Source of the DNA: Collybiopsis luxurians FD-317 M1
Taxonomy: Eukaryota; Basidiomycota; Agaricomycetes; Agaricales; Omphalotaceae
Assembly (NCBI GenBank): GCA_000827265.1
Contig: KN834752.1
Location: forward strand, 1-64,000
DNA length: 64,000 nt
Direction: 5' to 3'
Shown here: positions 11,384 to 22,975 of the stretch, in pieces
Layout: every line of letters begins with the position of its first letter
Position numbering within the stretch: position 1 is the stretch's first letter
Made by a program: the position numbers and the translations under genes
Notes under the pieces: generated by a model
The model's database searches: none
What the model was told of the DNA's origin: nothing
What the model saw: the letters and a program-made list of their open reading frames with translations, nothing else

Positions 11384-12491
11384 ATGACGAAGACAAGCAA
11401 GAAAAGTTCAAAACGTGACCACGACGTGACCGGGTTCAATAAATCATCGAGCGTCTATCTTGCCACCGGAGTTTTCCTACTACTACTACTTGCAGTGGCA
11501 ATCATATCGCCGAAAAATCCCTCTCTTGGAGACATTTTGATAGCAGAAGGAATGGCAACGAGCACCTCATCGGACCTCAACCCTGATGATACTCCCAAGA
11601 GGCCGACGAATGCATTCTCGCCCTTAAACAACCTATCCTCTTCTTCCTCCTTCGCAATAGCCCCTTCACCCGATGTCCTGTCTTGGACTAACCAGGACCC
11701 CCGCGAAAGCCAGCTATTCAACTCTTCGGGCATCCTTTATCGCTTCCAGGTTGGTTTTCCCATGATTACCTCTCATCGTCGCGTCATTGACACCATTGTA
11801 AAACTTTCAGACTACTGTGTCGGCGAACGGTACTAGTGTCACTTCACTATACCGCGCCATACGTGCGAACAAGGAAGACCGTGTGGCGAGGCTTGAATGG
11901 GGTTCGAACGGAGGCTTAGGGCGCGTCATCATCGGAGAAGTTAGTCGTTTATCCTTGCTCCGTTGGTTTCTTTTTTTGGCTAACGTTGGTTCGTGCTCAG
12001 AAAACTCTTCCAATGTCTGATCTGGTTAGACCAGATCCCCACATTTACGTGAGCCAAGTCTGTTCCAAACTATGACTTCTGCAGTCCCTGATACTTCTCC
12101 CGTAGGGTTCGCGGACATTCATTGGCCCCGATGGGTTGAGATATCGCTGGCGACCTGGAACCGATGGGAAAGTCTTGGTATGTCACTATCAGTCATATCA
12201 AGGTAACTCTAGACCAACAGAGTTTTATGTTTAGCTTCAAGACGCGCTGGCCAATGTCTTAGCCTTCTATCAACCAACGCGGCAGACGCGCTACCAAATA
12301 GGTGACGTTTATGGGGAATTACACTTTATCCGCTCAGCTGGTTCTGGTACAGTGGTAAGTAATAGCATTCTGACAAACTTGGAAGAGCGTTTTCCCCATC
12401 TTGACTGCTCTCACAGATGCATCCACCGATCATGGACATGGTGACAGTCTCCGTGATGCTCTACCGATTTTGCCAGTTGTTTAACCTATAG
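11384..12491 (+). CDS. Membrane-anchored DUF6593-like protein
   Basis: A type II-like membrane protein: a basic N-terminus (KTSKKSSKRDHD), one transmembrane helix (YLATGVFLLLLLAVAIIS, about residues 25-43), a Ser/Pro-rich linker and a C-terminal globular part. Spliced exons read RTFIGPDGLRYRWRP, FYQPTRQTRYQIG and finally MHPPIMDMVTVSVMLYRF before the stop. That order (G-DG-YRW, aromatic strand, and a terminal LDxIV-type helix) fits the basidiomycete DUF6593 domain, whose function is unknown. Introns lie near 11750-11816, 11940-12000, 12049-12105, 12177-12237 and 12356-12417. A relic of the last exons is present at 16600-16765. The family call comes from pattern memory, so moderate. Confidence 0.6.
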
Positions 12492-12795
12492 TGGATCTTT
12501 TATTTCTGTAGCACGTATTGTAGCCATTACATTATTCACGTTTGCAATGATTCGTACAATACTGTAAATATGCGCGTTTACGACTGCACAAGACCCCGTT
12601 GTAGTCCATATATACGATCCGGGTTATGAACTGGTAACAGTTCATAATTCTACCTTTTAGTGTAGCAGGCAAGCACCGGATCAGCTTGTCTACAAATATT
12701 CGTTGAACGCTTAATACATTTATTTTCCCTCAGCCGGGAAAAATGAAGATGGTGCGACGGTTCATCCACCCCATCGATAAAACCGCCGGGCAGTC

Positions 12796-13149
12796 TCAGG
12801 AGTCGGCTCTCAAGAACGCTATGGTGGAATTTTTTTTCCCCTGGTAGTAAGGTGAACCGCTGGGAAAACTCATTATTGCATATAATATTCTGGAAGTTGC
12901 TCGCCATAGTTTCGCCTTATGTTCTTTGTCATAACCCCTTACACCATCCAGAAATCCTACGGTACTTAATGACCCATTCTGTACTATCGTCCCTGGAGAG
13001 TTGTCCTCTTCGCTTTGATTATCCATGTTCCGTGCCTTGAGTAGACCAAAAACATGACTTGTAAGCTGAGGAACCACCTGCTTCTCTGCGCGCACTGGCC
13101 CGGGCAAGCACGCTATTCCGACGAGCAGGATCATCTCTACCACTCGCAT
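12796..13149 (-). CDS. Possible small secreted protein
   Basis: An ATG-initiated frame of 117 codons. Its first 22 residues (MRVVEMILLVGIACLPGPVRA) look like a signal peptide with an Ala-x-Ala-like cleavage site. The rest is hydrophilic with a single Cys, and I recognise no family. A second frame at 12650-12907 overlaps it and could be an alternative 3' exon. No neighbour supports a role. It may be a lineage-specific secreted protein or a chance ORF. Confidence 0.35.
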   Translation of the reverse strand: MRVVEMILLVGIACLPGPVRAEKQVVPQLTSHVFGLLKARNMDNQSEEDNSPGTIVQNGSLSTVGFLDGVRGYDKEHKAKLWRATSRILYAIMSFPSGSPYYQGKKNSTIAFLRADS

Positions 13150-13303
13150 CCGAGAAGACTTTCATTACTTCAGAGAGAACTGTACCATAAGCTTTGATGA
13201 TAAAAGCTGAATTGGCGAGAAAAAAAAAATGATTCGTCAGAACTGAATCAGAAAAACTTTAACGATACGTTTTTTAACAGCCAAGTGGAGAGCCGCTAAC
13301 CAA

Positions 13304-13807
13304 GTGTCCTCCTTTTTACCTACCGCTCCTGCCTTAATATCTCGCTATCGATACCGTGACATCGCTGGGTCTCGTGTCCTTGCAGAGCTCAATGAAGCAT
13401 TTAACGCCAAATATTCCGACTGTGTATATCACCGACGACCAAACCATTTGTGTAGAAGATTAAAGGACATTTTTCGATCTGTCGATAGCTCCGGGAATCC
13501 CGATATTATCCCAGGTAATACCGGAAGAGGAGGATTAAATTATGATGTTAGCTTTTCAAAGCTCAATTCACAATTGTTAAGAAGTCATTCTACTTCTTGT
13601 TGGCATGGACCCGATGGCGGTATGAGCGAACTTGGTGGTCTAGGGAACAACATGTTGGGAGGTCAAGTCTCCAGCTCGGTCTCGACAAATTCCCCGTTAT
13701 CTTTGCAATCTCCATCTCCTCCTTTCAGTGAACTGGACGCTCTCGAAAGGGAAGAAGTTCTCCTTGAAGCAGAATTGAGAGCTAAATATGCTGAAATGCT
13801 TCGTTGA
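13304..13807 (+). CDS. Unrecognised Ser/Gly-rich ORF
   Basis: A 167-codon open frame with no ATG at its 5' end; it begins right after a plausible acceptor (GCTAACCAAG), so an upstream exon may exist, but I could not find one with a start codon. The middle is rich in Gly, Ser and Asn, and the C-terminus is a charged helix (ELDALEREEVLLEAELRAKY) that could be coiled coil. No family recognised. Confidence 0.3.
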   Translation: MSSFLPTAPALISRYRYRDIAGSRVLAELNEAFNAKYSDCVYHRRPNHLCRRLKDIFRSVDSSGNPDIIPGNTGRGGLNYDVSFSKLNSQLLRSHSTSCWHGPDGGMSELGGLGNNMLGGQVSSSVSTNSPLSLQSPSPPFSELDALEREEVLLEAELRAKYAEMLR

Positions 13808-13952
13808 GCCGAACTTCGAATAAGACAGTAATATCAGGAATAGGAATGAAACCGGAAACGATATTTATAATAATCGGCATGGCGTTTATGAGCGCTTAAG
13901 AGCCTTTTCGGCGCTAAGTTTCCCACGCCCTCGAGCTTTTCCCTGATTCACT

Positions 13953-16462
13953 ATGTCCACCATGTCCACCGAGTCCCCCAAGTCCTCCAAGTCCGCCAGC
14001 AGCTCCAATGACAGTGATAATAACGACTTCTCGGATGATTACAGCTCTTCGGACGATGACAGTCCCTGGCAGATCAAAGAGAACATGTTGCGCACAGAGT
14101 TTGAATGGACCAAAGTTGTACATGAAAGTGAAGGAGTTCCTACGCACATGTGGACGTTTGGAAATCCAAGCAATACGAGCGTTCACAAGGGCAAGGGCAA
14201 GTCCATGCCCAAGAAGGTGGAGGAACCTTCCAGACTGATGGTTCGTCAAGAGTTTCATGACGCCCTTGTCGCTATTCTCAAGTGGCTGGGGGCTAAGAAA
14301 GGGTATGTAGCCACTTCCATCATGTCAATGAATTTAATACTCTGTCTGTCCACAGTGAACGAAACCGGATTCCCTTTGAGGCCACCAGTACTCTTGCCAC
14401 ACCTTCCGATGAATACCCCAATCCTTTTCGTGAGTTTCAACTGAAGGGTAGGGAACGACTTGTTATCGCCGGGCTTCCAGGAATTGGTGAGAATTATTTC
14501 GATCACAACATCTAATCATTCTGTTCTATTTACCAACAAGGGAAAACAAGCTTTATACGCTATGTGTTGCTACTCAGGGTTGCTTTGAATCTCCCGACTC
14601 TATACTGCGAAGGAAGACCAGTGTATCTCTGGCAAGACCACCAACTTTATGAGGCAAATTGTGAAGTTAAGGATTTGACCAAAGAGGATTATCACAATGC
14701 TCTCGACCCAGACACACGGTGTATCCTCGATTCCAATGGCGTCATATCGGATGTTCCACCTATGCTATACAATCTCAATTACTTTATTTTACAAGCATCC
14801 TCGCCGAGACAACATCGAATTCAATGGGTGAAGAAAGCTGGCGCAAAGTTTTTCTTCATGCGAGAATGGTCAAAGCCTGAACTCGCCGCTGCGTAAGCTA
14901 AAACCTAATTACAAGACATTAATCTGAAAACATCTTTTCAGTTGGCAACTTCAACTCCGACCGTATAACGAGGTGACGGTTGAGCAGTTACATGCATTCC
15001 ACGATGTGCTTGGAGGATCTGCCCGAGACGCTTATCAACACGCTAAGGACCTCGAATCATTAAAGAAGTCCCTTGCGAGCCTAACAGAGCATTTCACTCT
15101 CTCAATTCTCGTCGAGAACCACTCCGTCTCCTCCAAGAACTCTATCGAGTTATCCACCATTTGTGACGACCTTGCCCATTTTTTTGCGTCGGTATATCCT
15201 TCGACTGACAATGATAGGACTGAGTACGATATCAGGCCAGTATCACCGTACGTCATGGACTTAATCTGGACGACGATCGTCAACAAAAACGAAGGAAATA
15301 AGTTCGATACTTTCTCTCAACTGATGCGAAGTTCCGACATTGCCGCCAAGACGCTAGGGGCTCACTACTACAATCATAACTACCACATGTATCTCTGTTC
15401 TGGTCAACCATTACCTGTCTATCGCATGACAGTGAAAAAGGACGCGACCTCTGGTCAACAGACGCGGATGTGGTCCAGTTTCCAGAGCGAGAAAGAGGAA
15501 GAACCCGACCCCCCTACTTTTTTTATACCCGCCAATGTACGCTCCGTGCGCTTCGAAATCAGTTATCTCATCGAACTCGAACCGAATACCTATTACATTC
15601 CACAGACTCAAAATTTCTCAACGTTCGATTCTATGTGGGTAGTAACTAAAGATCACGTCGTCATCATTCAAGCAACGATCTCGATTTGGCATTCTGTCAG
15701 TATGACAGGGCTCAAGTGGCTCGCTGCACTGGGAGTCAAGACAGTGGAGTACATATTTCTCTCCCCGCTGTTAACAAAATCCGTGTCGATTCCATTGCCT
15801 GTCGAGGTACCATCCGATCTAAAATATCCCGATGTTGTTCAATACCCTACGATCGTCCCCACGCTCTCTGAATTGTCTTTGTCACTCCCTCCGGTAAACA
15901 AAAAGAAAAACCAGAACTCGATAAAGCAGGGCGCGGGAAAGACAAAGGGTAACAAAATGAGGGCTGGAACGACGACAGCAGGAAGTTCTACTGCGGTCAA
16001 TGCGAGCGCGGGTAGTTCGACTGTGAAAAATCTGAGAAGGAATCCTACGAGGAGGGCGAGGGCGAATCCAACACAGCATGTGGCCAGTGTCCGGAGTGTG
16101 TTGGAGGCCCCCTCTGAGTGTGAACCACGGAGCCTTCGGGAGGGAGCGAGTGGAACAGGAAAGGACTGTGCTCAGGTTGAGCTGCACAATCCCTCAGAGA
16201 TTGAGGAGGATGAGGGTCAAGGCCAAGAGAGTGAAAAAGGAAAGGACCTGGGCGAGTCACAGATCACTCTTGAGGCAGATAGGTCACTCGGTACCTGTCC
16301 CGTGAAATTCCTTGGTGTTTATCATGTCCTTTTGGACCCCATGTGAGTAGTTCACTATTCATCCTTCTGATATCCCCCTAATCTGATATAATTTGAAGGT
16401 ACGCTGACGGGATCAGTCGAGGCTCCCAACAGCCCACACTCAAACGTCCATACGGTCAGTAG
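13953..16462 (+). CDS. Crinkler-type P-loop NTPase with nuclease-like C-terminal domain
   Basis: Five exons (13953-14302, 14357-14486, 14541-14892, 14942-16342, 16399-16462) with phases that join cleanly. The N-terminus is acidic and Ser-rich. It is followed by a Walker A loop split by intron 2 (VIAGLPGIGKTSFIRYVLL) and the sequence PTLYCEGRPVYLW, the layout of NTPase modules in Crinkler (CRN) and related fungal proteins. The segment around 15620-15790 reads FDSMWVVTKDHVVIIQATIS, then WHSV..GLKWLAALGVK and YIFLSPL. This resembles the PD-(D/E)xK nuclease-like C-terminal domain of CRN proteins, with a Q-x-T signature. A basic Thr/Ser/Arg tail (NLRRNPTRRARANP) could act as a nuclear localisation signal. 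In the family, such proteins are effectors or weapons in biological conflict; the role here is inferred. Domain assignment is by motif only. Confidence 0.65.
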
Positions 16463-16599
16463 GATCTATGATCTTGCGCAAGGATTAGTTTCGTTTCGAA
16501 AAGATCCCTTTAAAAGGATTCGCTCGTCATAGATGAAACTGGTCCCTACGATTTCCCCCTTGTACACTTTGATCTTCTTTTTTTTACATTCATCATACA

Positions 16600-16765
16600 C
16601 ACGTACTTTATCCACTCAGCTGGTTCTAGTACTGGCAAGTGATACATTCCAACAAGGCTGCTTTCCCCATATTTACTGCTCCCACAGAGGCATTCACCGA
16701 TCATAGACACGGTGGCAGTCACCGCGATGCTTTACCGAATTTGCCAGTTGTTTAACCTCTAATGG
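16600..16765 (+). pseudogene. Relic of the DUF6593-like gene 3' end
   Basis: This stretch matches 12340-12495, the last two exons and last intron of the DUF6593-like gene. Shared blocks include CTCAGCTGGTTCT, TTTTCCCCAT, CACCGATCAT and TTTGCCAGTTGTTTAACCT. No upstream exons are present between the Crinkler-like stop and this point, so it cannot encode the domain. It is a truncated duplicate. Confidence 0.75.
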
Positions 16766-16949
16766 CTGTTCATGTTTGTAATGATTCGTACAATATTCCT
16801 TCAATATATTTGTTCCATCTGCAAGAAAAATGAGTATGGCGCGACAGTGTATCCATCTCATTCCATTCCGGACTCGTAAAGTGTGGCCAAGTTCACTGCG
16901 ACTGCTCACGTGCTTTTGTTATGATCGTTTTCCCGGTGCTCTCCGAGGC

Positions 16950-17213
16950 TCCGACGGTCGCCGACAAGGTTTGGTAATATCGCCGATAACTTTCCTGTTT
17001 CCCGTTATGTCGACATCTGCGGTTAAAATTTCATCTCTTCAGAGATCGATGTTGTCTCAACTACCATCACATTCACTAGATTGTCCAATTTGATCTTCAA
17101 GAGACTCTGCCATACAATTCCGAGTCCGAGTTTTGCTTATACAGCAACTTTCTTATAAACGCGCCTCGATAGCCCGATCTGAACGCGATATCCTTAGCTT
17201 CTCCAAAGCAAAG
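16950..17213 (+). promoter_or_regulatory. Dioxygenase promoter and 5' UTR, partly duplicated at 7.7 kb
   Basis: Upstream region of the indoleamine 2,3-dioxygenase gene. It shares long blocks with 7735-7965 (see there), up to and past the start codon. The context AAAGATGG around the ATG matches the Kozak-like context of the other copy. Confidence 0.65.
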
Positions 17214-19099
17214 ATGGAGTCCACTGAAGCTTCGACAGCGTCCACTTTTCCGACCACATCGATGACGATACAAGAGACGGAGAGCGGCAATATTGACTAC
17301 ACGCAGTTCGGCCAGCTCGACCCTCTGCACTTTCTGTCACTCCCTCGTCCTTCCGCAACTCAATCGTCCTCTCCACCAACTAGCTATGTGTTGCTGGACG
17401 GAAGCGGATCATCTCCTCCAATTGTTGATACCACCACCCTTGCCGCACACGACTTTGATGTCGATCCTCGAACGGGATTTATGCCCCCTGAGCCTCCACT
17501 CGCGCGTCTTCCCTCATTGTTAGAAGAACATGAGTTCGGATGCTGGGAGGAACTATTAGAAGATGCGTGCACGACAGGACTGCAGGTTGCTGACAAGCGT
17601 AGCGGGCTTACGCAAGAGGAGGAAGCGCGTAGTGAGCAATGGAGGGAACGTGTGCGGAAGGTAACAACATATTCATTTTCGTCGTCGTCAATGTTCATCC
17701 TTTCCCGCAGCTTCCAATCGTTCCCATCACCCCGTTGCTTAAGTCTGAAATTTTGCTCCGAAGGGCCCATCATGTATTGGCATGGATCATGCACTTCTAC
17801 ATCCACACCCTCCCGGTCTCATCTTCGGATATACATATCCCCCCTCCCCTCACACTTCCCCTCCTTCAAGTGTGCCGCGAGCTGCAGCTCCCTCCAGTGT
17901 TAACCTATTCCGATGATGTCCTGTACAACTGGGGTTTCATTGACCCCGAGGTAGCTGCTTCATCTTCAGAAACTGGCACCATAGATCCGAACAATCTTCG
18001 CGTACTCACGACATTCACCTCTACACCCTCCGAGTCGCATTTCTACCTTACAGCAGCGCGAATGGAGCTTATTGGCGTTCGCGCACTTGCTCTTATGCAG
18101 TCTACCCTCGATGAATTGTTCGTGGGAGATTCTATCGCCGTCCGACGTATAACGCAGTATCTCAACAAACTGAGTGGTGGCGGAGACGCTTCTACCTCCA
18201 CCGCGGCCTCTTCTCGCGGAATCATTGGCGAAATGGAAATCGAGCTCAACAACATGAGCGCTGGATGTGACCCACGAGTGTTTTACGAGGAAATCCGTCC
18301 GTGGTTCCGTGGAATTGACTCGAATAACCTCAAAGAGGGCGAAAGGCCATGGATTTTCGATGGTATTGAGACGGATGAGATGTTGGAAGTTCCGACGGAG
18401 CTTTCGGGCCCCTCCGCTGGCCAAAGCTCCATTATTCATGCGTTGGATGTGTTTCTTGGGGTGCAGGAGTATTCACATTCGAGGGATCTGACTGGACAAA
18501 GTCAAGGCTCCGAGAACTCAGGTTCGGGTCCATCACAATCTACTGCGCAATCAGAAAAAATGGCTTTCCTCTCCCGGATGCAGCTGTACATGCCTCGACA
18601 TCACCGCAACTTTTTGAACCACCTGCAAAACCAAAGTCGTTCGCTCCGCGCTCTCGTGCTTGATACGCTGGCTTCTGCTGGTCTTTCGACTGACGGTACC
18701 GGTGTTGCTACCTCGTCCTCGCCTTCGTCGTCTTCATCGTCTCCATCGTTGTCCTCCTCGCCGCTATTCTCCAACATTGACGCGATCGACCCGAACGATG
18801 CACTCGCCCTCCTCCACTCCTACAACGCTGCCGTCATGGCTCTCAAAAAACTCCGCGACTCCCATATCGTGATCGTCGCCAAGTATATCATTGGGCCTGC
18901 TGCCAGCTCGAGGCGGTCAGCGCAGGAGCAGAAAGAAAGCGGGGTTCAGTTGGAGAAGGAGGGCGAGGATGCTCCGCTGAAAGGTACCGGGGGTACGAAT
19001 CTTGCGCAGTTTTTAAAGGGTGTCAGGGACGGTACGAGGGATGCTATCATCCAGGCACCTGTTAGCTCGACTTTTGCTGAGCCGGGGTGTGAGGTATAG
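17214..19099 (+). CDS. IDO: Indoleamine 2,3-dioxygenase family protein
   Basis: Haem enzyme that opens the indole ring of L-tryptophan to N-formylkynurenine, the first step of the kynurenine and NAD route (family knowledge). Two exons, 17214-17660 and 17711-19099, joined in phase 0, give 611 residues. Diagnostic motifs: LPPVLTYSDDVLYNWGF; SGPSAGQSSIIHALDVFLG in the haem pocket; MPRHHRNFL with the proximal His; and a C-terminal helix HIVIVAKYI. A Ser-rich insert (about codons 500-520) separates the haem-His segment from the C-terminal helix, and the N-terminus is about 100 residues longer than in compact family members. It is tail-to-tail with the transcription factor gene at 19297. Fungi often carry several IDO paralogues, so the precise substrate is not assured. 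Confidence 0.92.
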
Positions 19100-19296
19100 A
19101 AACTACATACAGTGATTTATTTGTCATTTATGGTCGTAAGGATATACAGTACAGTACATAAAAATGGAGAGTCAAAAGGATATACTACAAATGTACTCGC
19201 AAATACAACACTATGAGAAGTCATATTACCGTTCGGTCAGATTCCCAAATTGCCTCAACAACAATGAATAAAGCATGAGCGCGCAGCGCTGATCAC

Positions 19297-22200
19297 TCAA
19301 AAGCCTCGACCAGAATCCGTCTGCATCATCGAGGAAGGATCCACCCCATCTCCAGCGCCAGTGCCAGTGCCAGTAGGAATCGAAAAATACTTTTCCAGAC
19401 TAGCCATCGGATCATCTGCATAGTCTGCATGGCCTATCGAAGGGCTCGAGCTGAACGGAGGGATGCACGGCGCATGTCCCATAGTCTCGCCGCCCAGCAT
19501 GGCGAGAAAGCCTGCGGTTTCCATGGAGAATATCCCGCTGAATGGATCGGAGGGTGTGTTGGGGTGACGATGGGTATGGGTATGAGTATGGGTATCTGGT
19601 GCATCCGGTGAGGTATTGCCGAAGCCGGGTAGGCCTTGTAGGATGAATGAACCTGTGGATTGAGAAATGCCAGCATGCGGAGATGACGGAGAAAGATCTG
19701 TTTCGAATAGCATGTCGTTGAAGAAATCGTTATGAGGTGTTGGGAGACCGGTTGAACTGGCGAAAGTGTCTGCCAGGAGAGATGAAGATGATGGTGTTGT
19801 CGCATAAGACGTTCGCAAATGTGAATTTGGAGCGGATGCTGATGATAAGGTGGCATTGGAGAAGAAAGTACTGTATGCTGGGTCAATAGACTGAGATGGC
19901 GAGCTTCCGAATATCTTTGGGGGAGACAAAGATCCAGATCCTGAAGAGGAAGGAGTGAAATTGAACTTATCCACGACCTCAGGCGATTCTGTGGTACTTG
20001 GACTCCATTGTCCGGGTCCTATAGCATTCGTTGTTCTGCCAGTCGCAGATGGCGCGGTTCCCGCATGCGCACGCACCTCCTCATCTTTCTCCCTCTCCTT
20101 CCCTTTATCTTTTTCCCTCTCTCTATCCTTAATAGCCCTCCTCTCCAGCACAGGCCTCAACTGCGTCCTCACCAACCCTCTCAAAATATCCGCAATCTCC
20201 TCCGAACACTTCCAGCTCTTTCCAATCTCCGTCAAGTACTGTATACACAACTCCGCCTGAGCAACATAGGTCTCCAGCTCCTTCTTCGCAACACGGAGTC
20301 CGGTGGTCGCTTGAACCGCCAAGAGGATGTAAACCGTTCCGGCTGCAAATGCAATTTGTACGGGGGTGACAGGGACGTAGCGGAGGGTGTAGAGGGAACG
20401 ATAGATCCCGAGGAGGTCCATGATGCTGTCTGCGGCGCGTTTGCAGATCTGTAAAAGGTGTTAGAGGAGTTGGAAAATGGCACAGCAGTGAATTAACAGG
20501 AATCGAATTCACCTTGACGTGATCAATCTCCCTTGAACTTGCGTCCTGGGTGGTACGCCTCTTGCGATGGAAGAATGGCCGATGGAGAAGTATAAACATC
20601 CACCAAAAAGCCAAGTGCAACACGAGCTTATGAGGTGTCGATGTATTCTTGTTTGCCAGAGTGATATCGAGCTCGGTGGGCAGCGCTCCTTTCCACGCAT
20701 GCAATTGCAGGCTGGGTAAAGTAAAAAGTATAAGGAAAAAGACGGTCCGTAGTCGAAAAAGTGTACGCACTCGATGCTGCTTATTTGTTCATCTTTGACT
20801 TCCCGACGATTACTCGATATATGGAGCGAGTTTCTGTTCAGGAGAATGCTTTGAAATCAACAGAACTCCAAAACTGAAGCAACAACTTACATGACACCCA
20901 TAACTCTCCCTGCAATATTCATCAACTCGCAAGTCGCAGCAAACGTCGTCGAAAGATAACTTGGCTGGGGAGCAATATACCTTTCCGCGGAAGGATGGGA
21001 CCAAGGAAGTTGATCGTACGCTGCATCGACGTAGGGTACAGGTATGGAGCTTCCTTCCGAAGAGTTCAAGACGTTGAAATCCCGGCCAACATAAATGTCC
21101 CAACAAGCGGACTGAGTATGCATCATCCAATAAGTCAAATTGCGGTCGTACATGTCGTGTGTAGTGATGCGACCTGATTTCACCCAGGCGGAACAGTCGA
21201 CGCTCAAACCCACTGTGGGATCTGATTAGAAATAGGGTCCAGAAAACGTTAATAAAGACTCACAAGCTTGACTAACACGAATCCCGATCCCAAAATATAC
21301 ATATCCCAACCCTTGCTCTCCATTCGACGAATGGAAACTGCCAAGGATCGAAAGCGCGTGTATAACACTGACATTCGGCCTCTGAACCTCCGACTCCATA
21401 AGTCGTTTGGCCTCGTCGGCAAAGTACTTTCTAGCCCTGTAATCGCGGATTGCAGGATTATCTGAGAACCCAGTGGCAAGGGCTAGGAGGGCGTTGTGCA
21501 GCATAGGAGAGTAGTGGGAGGTCTTGGGAGGTGTTTGGGTACGGGGGATGTTGAGGTAGCGATACATGTCCCGGAGGAAGAGAACCGGGACTATGCGCAT
21601 GCACCAGGAGGTGAAGAATTTGAACAAGAGGTCGAGGACTCTATAGAAAGCGGGGTTATGTCTTAGTAGAATCGAGTAACACCTTCCCTCACCTATCATG
21701 TTCCTTCCTATCCAAAGGCACTTGGGGAGGTAGATACCTCGACCAGTCGAAATCAGGATTATAATGTGCAAGGTCTGCGCCTTCTACCATGAGCATATAC
21801 CGTGCACCAAGATCTAATTCTACATCAGGTATGATGGAGACATGATCAAACTTGTTGGTATTGGCGAAACGGAACGGCGCGGCGATTCCGTAGAGTACGA
21901 GACCTCGTTCATCCAACTGTCAAGACTCGGAATGAGGAAGGACTATACAAGCGAACAGGGAAATCCACGCTTACCGTTAAGTTTTCAGTGGAAACACAGA
22001 TCTCCGCAGTCGCATCATCCTCTCCATCCGTCCCAATACCAACCTCCTCTCCCTCCTCAAATCCCTCTACATCTCCAGATCCATAATACCCATACTCCTT
22101 CGGCCTAAACTGCAAGTACTCGTGTCCGTCCTTCGAGAACGTCCCTCCGTGTTCTTTCCGACACCTTTCAAGCATAGATTCAAGAATATTCGCATACCGC

Positions 22201-22706
22201 TCCAAAGCCTCCGCTCGTTTCCTCATAGCTTCGAAATGGGCTTCCGTCCTAGGCTTGCGCGCGCTTTCGCCTGTCCACGCACACTATATATGTAGTTTCC
22301 TGAGCTCCCCGCGATGATACCTTGATAAGATGATCGTAGTCGCACCTCTTCACTTCGTCCAGAAGCCTCACAGGTTCCACAGACGGGTTTGATCTCGTCG
22401 CATTTCACTTTTCTGCAAACCGTAAACGTTTAGCGAACCATCCCCTCCTCTACTCGTGTGAACTGCGGCCAATTCTATGACTCACTTTCTCTTGCAAACA
22501 TTACAAGCCCTCGAAGCATACGTCCCCTTTCCGCGCAACGACCCTCGTCCTGTCGTCGTTCCTACCCCAGTGCTTGTTCCTACACCCAATCCTGATCCTG
22601 ATCCTGATCCTATCCCAGCTGTTGCCGTAGGTCCTGTCGCCAAAGTTGTAGCATTAGTCTTGTTGCTCCTGCTCCTGCCAAGTTTGATCGGTGTAGCTTT
22701 GGTCAT
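19297..22706 (-). CDS. Zn2Cys6 transcription factor with Fungal_trans domain
   Basis: Nuclear regulator. From the ATG at 22706: a Gly/Ser/Thr-rich leader (a GSGSG stretch), then SRACNVCKRK, spliced to KVKCDEIKPVCGTCEASGR, which gives five of the six cysteines of a binuclear zinc cluster. A linker follows (ALERYANILESMLERC), then the Fungal_trans middle homology region: MLHNALLALATGFSDNPAI, ARKYFADEAKRLMESEV, SVIHALSILGSFHSSNGEQG, YVYFGIGIRVSQA, and AWVKSGRITTHDMYDRN. The C-terminal exon (20421-19297) is Ser/Thr/Pro-rich with a His-Thr repeat. The sixth cysteine (SEECDYDHL) is readable only after removing one base near 22345. At least seven exons. Target genes unknown; adjacency to IDO is no proof of linkage. 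Confidence 0.85.
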
Positions 22707-22975
22707 TGATTACTGATTGTTACGAGTTAATTGTCGGGTATTTGGCAGGAGCATAGAAGTCGGGGATGGGAAGCTTGAGGAAAGGCGGAAAGAAAGGGTA
22801 CAAGGTCGCTTATCTATGCGAAAGACCCGGAGCTGTGTACTGTATCCACCTATAATTATTTGACTACAAAGGATAGTCCTGTCAGCCGTCGCCCGGGGTC
22901 AGGGACGTCATGTCGAGAAAGGCTGGGGTTGAATTGACAGAATATAAGAGTCTGGGTCCCAGTCTGATTGTGGTT

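Noticed and set aside
19429..20454. Plus-strand frames opposite the transcription factor C-terminal exon
   Set aside because: Shadows of the minus-strand coding sequence; low-complexity and without splice sites or domains.
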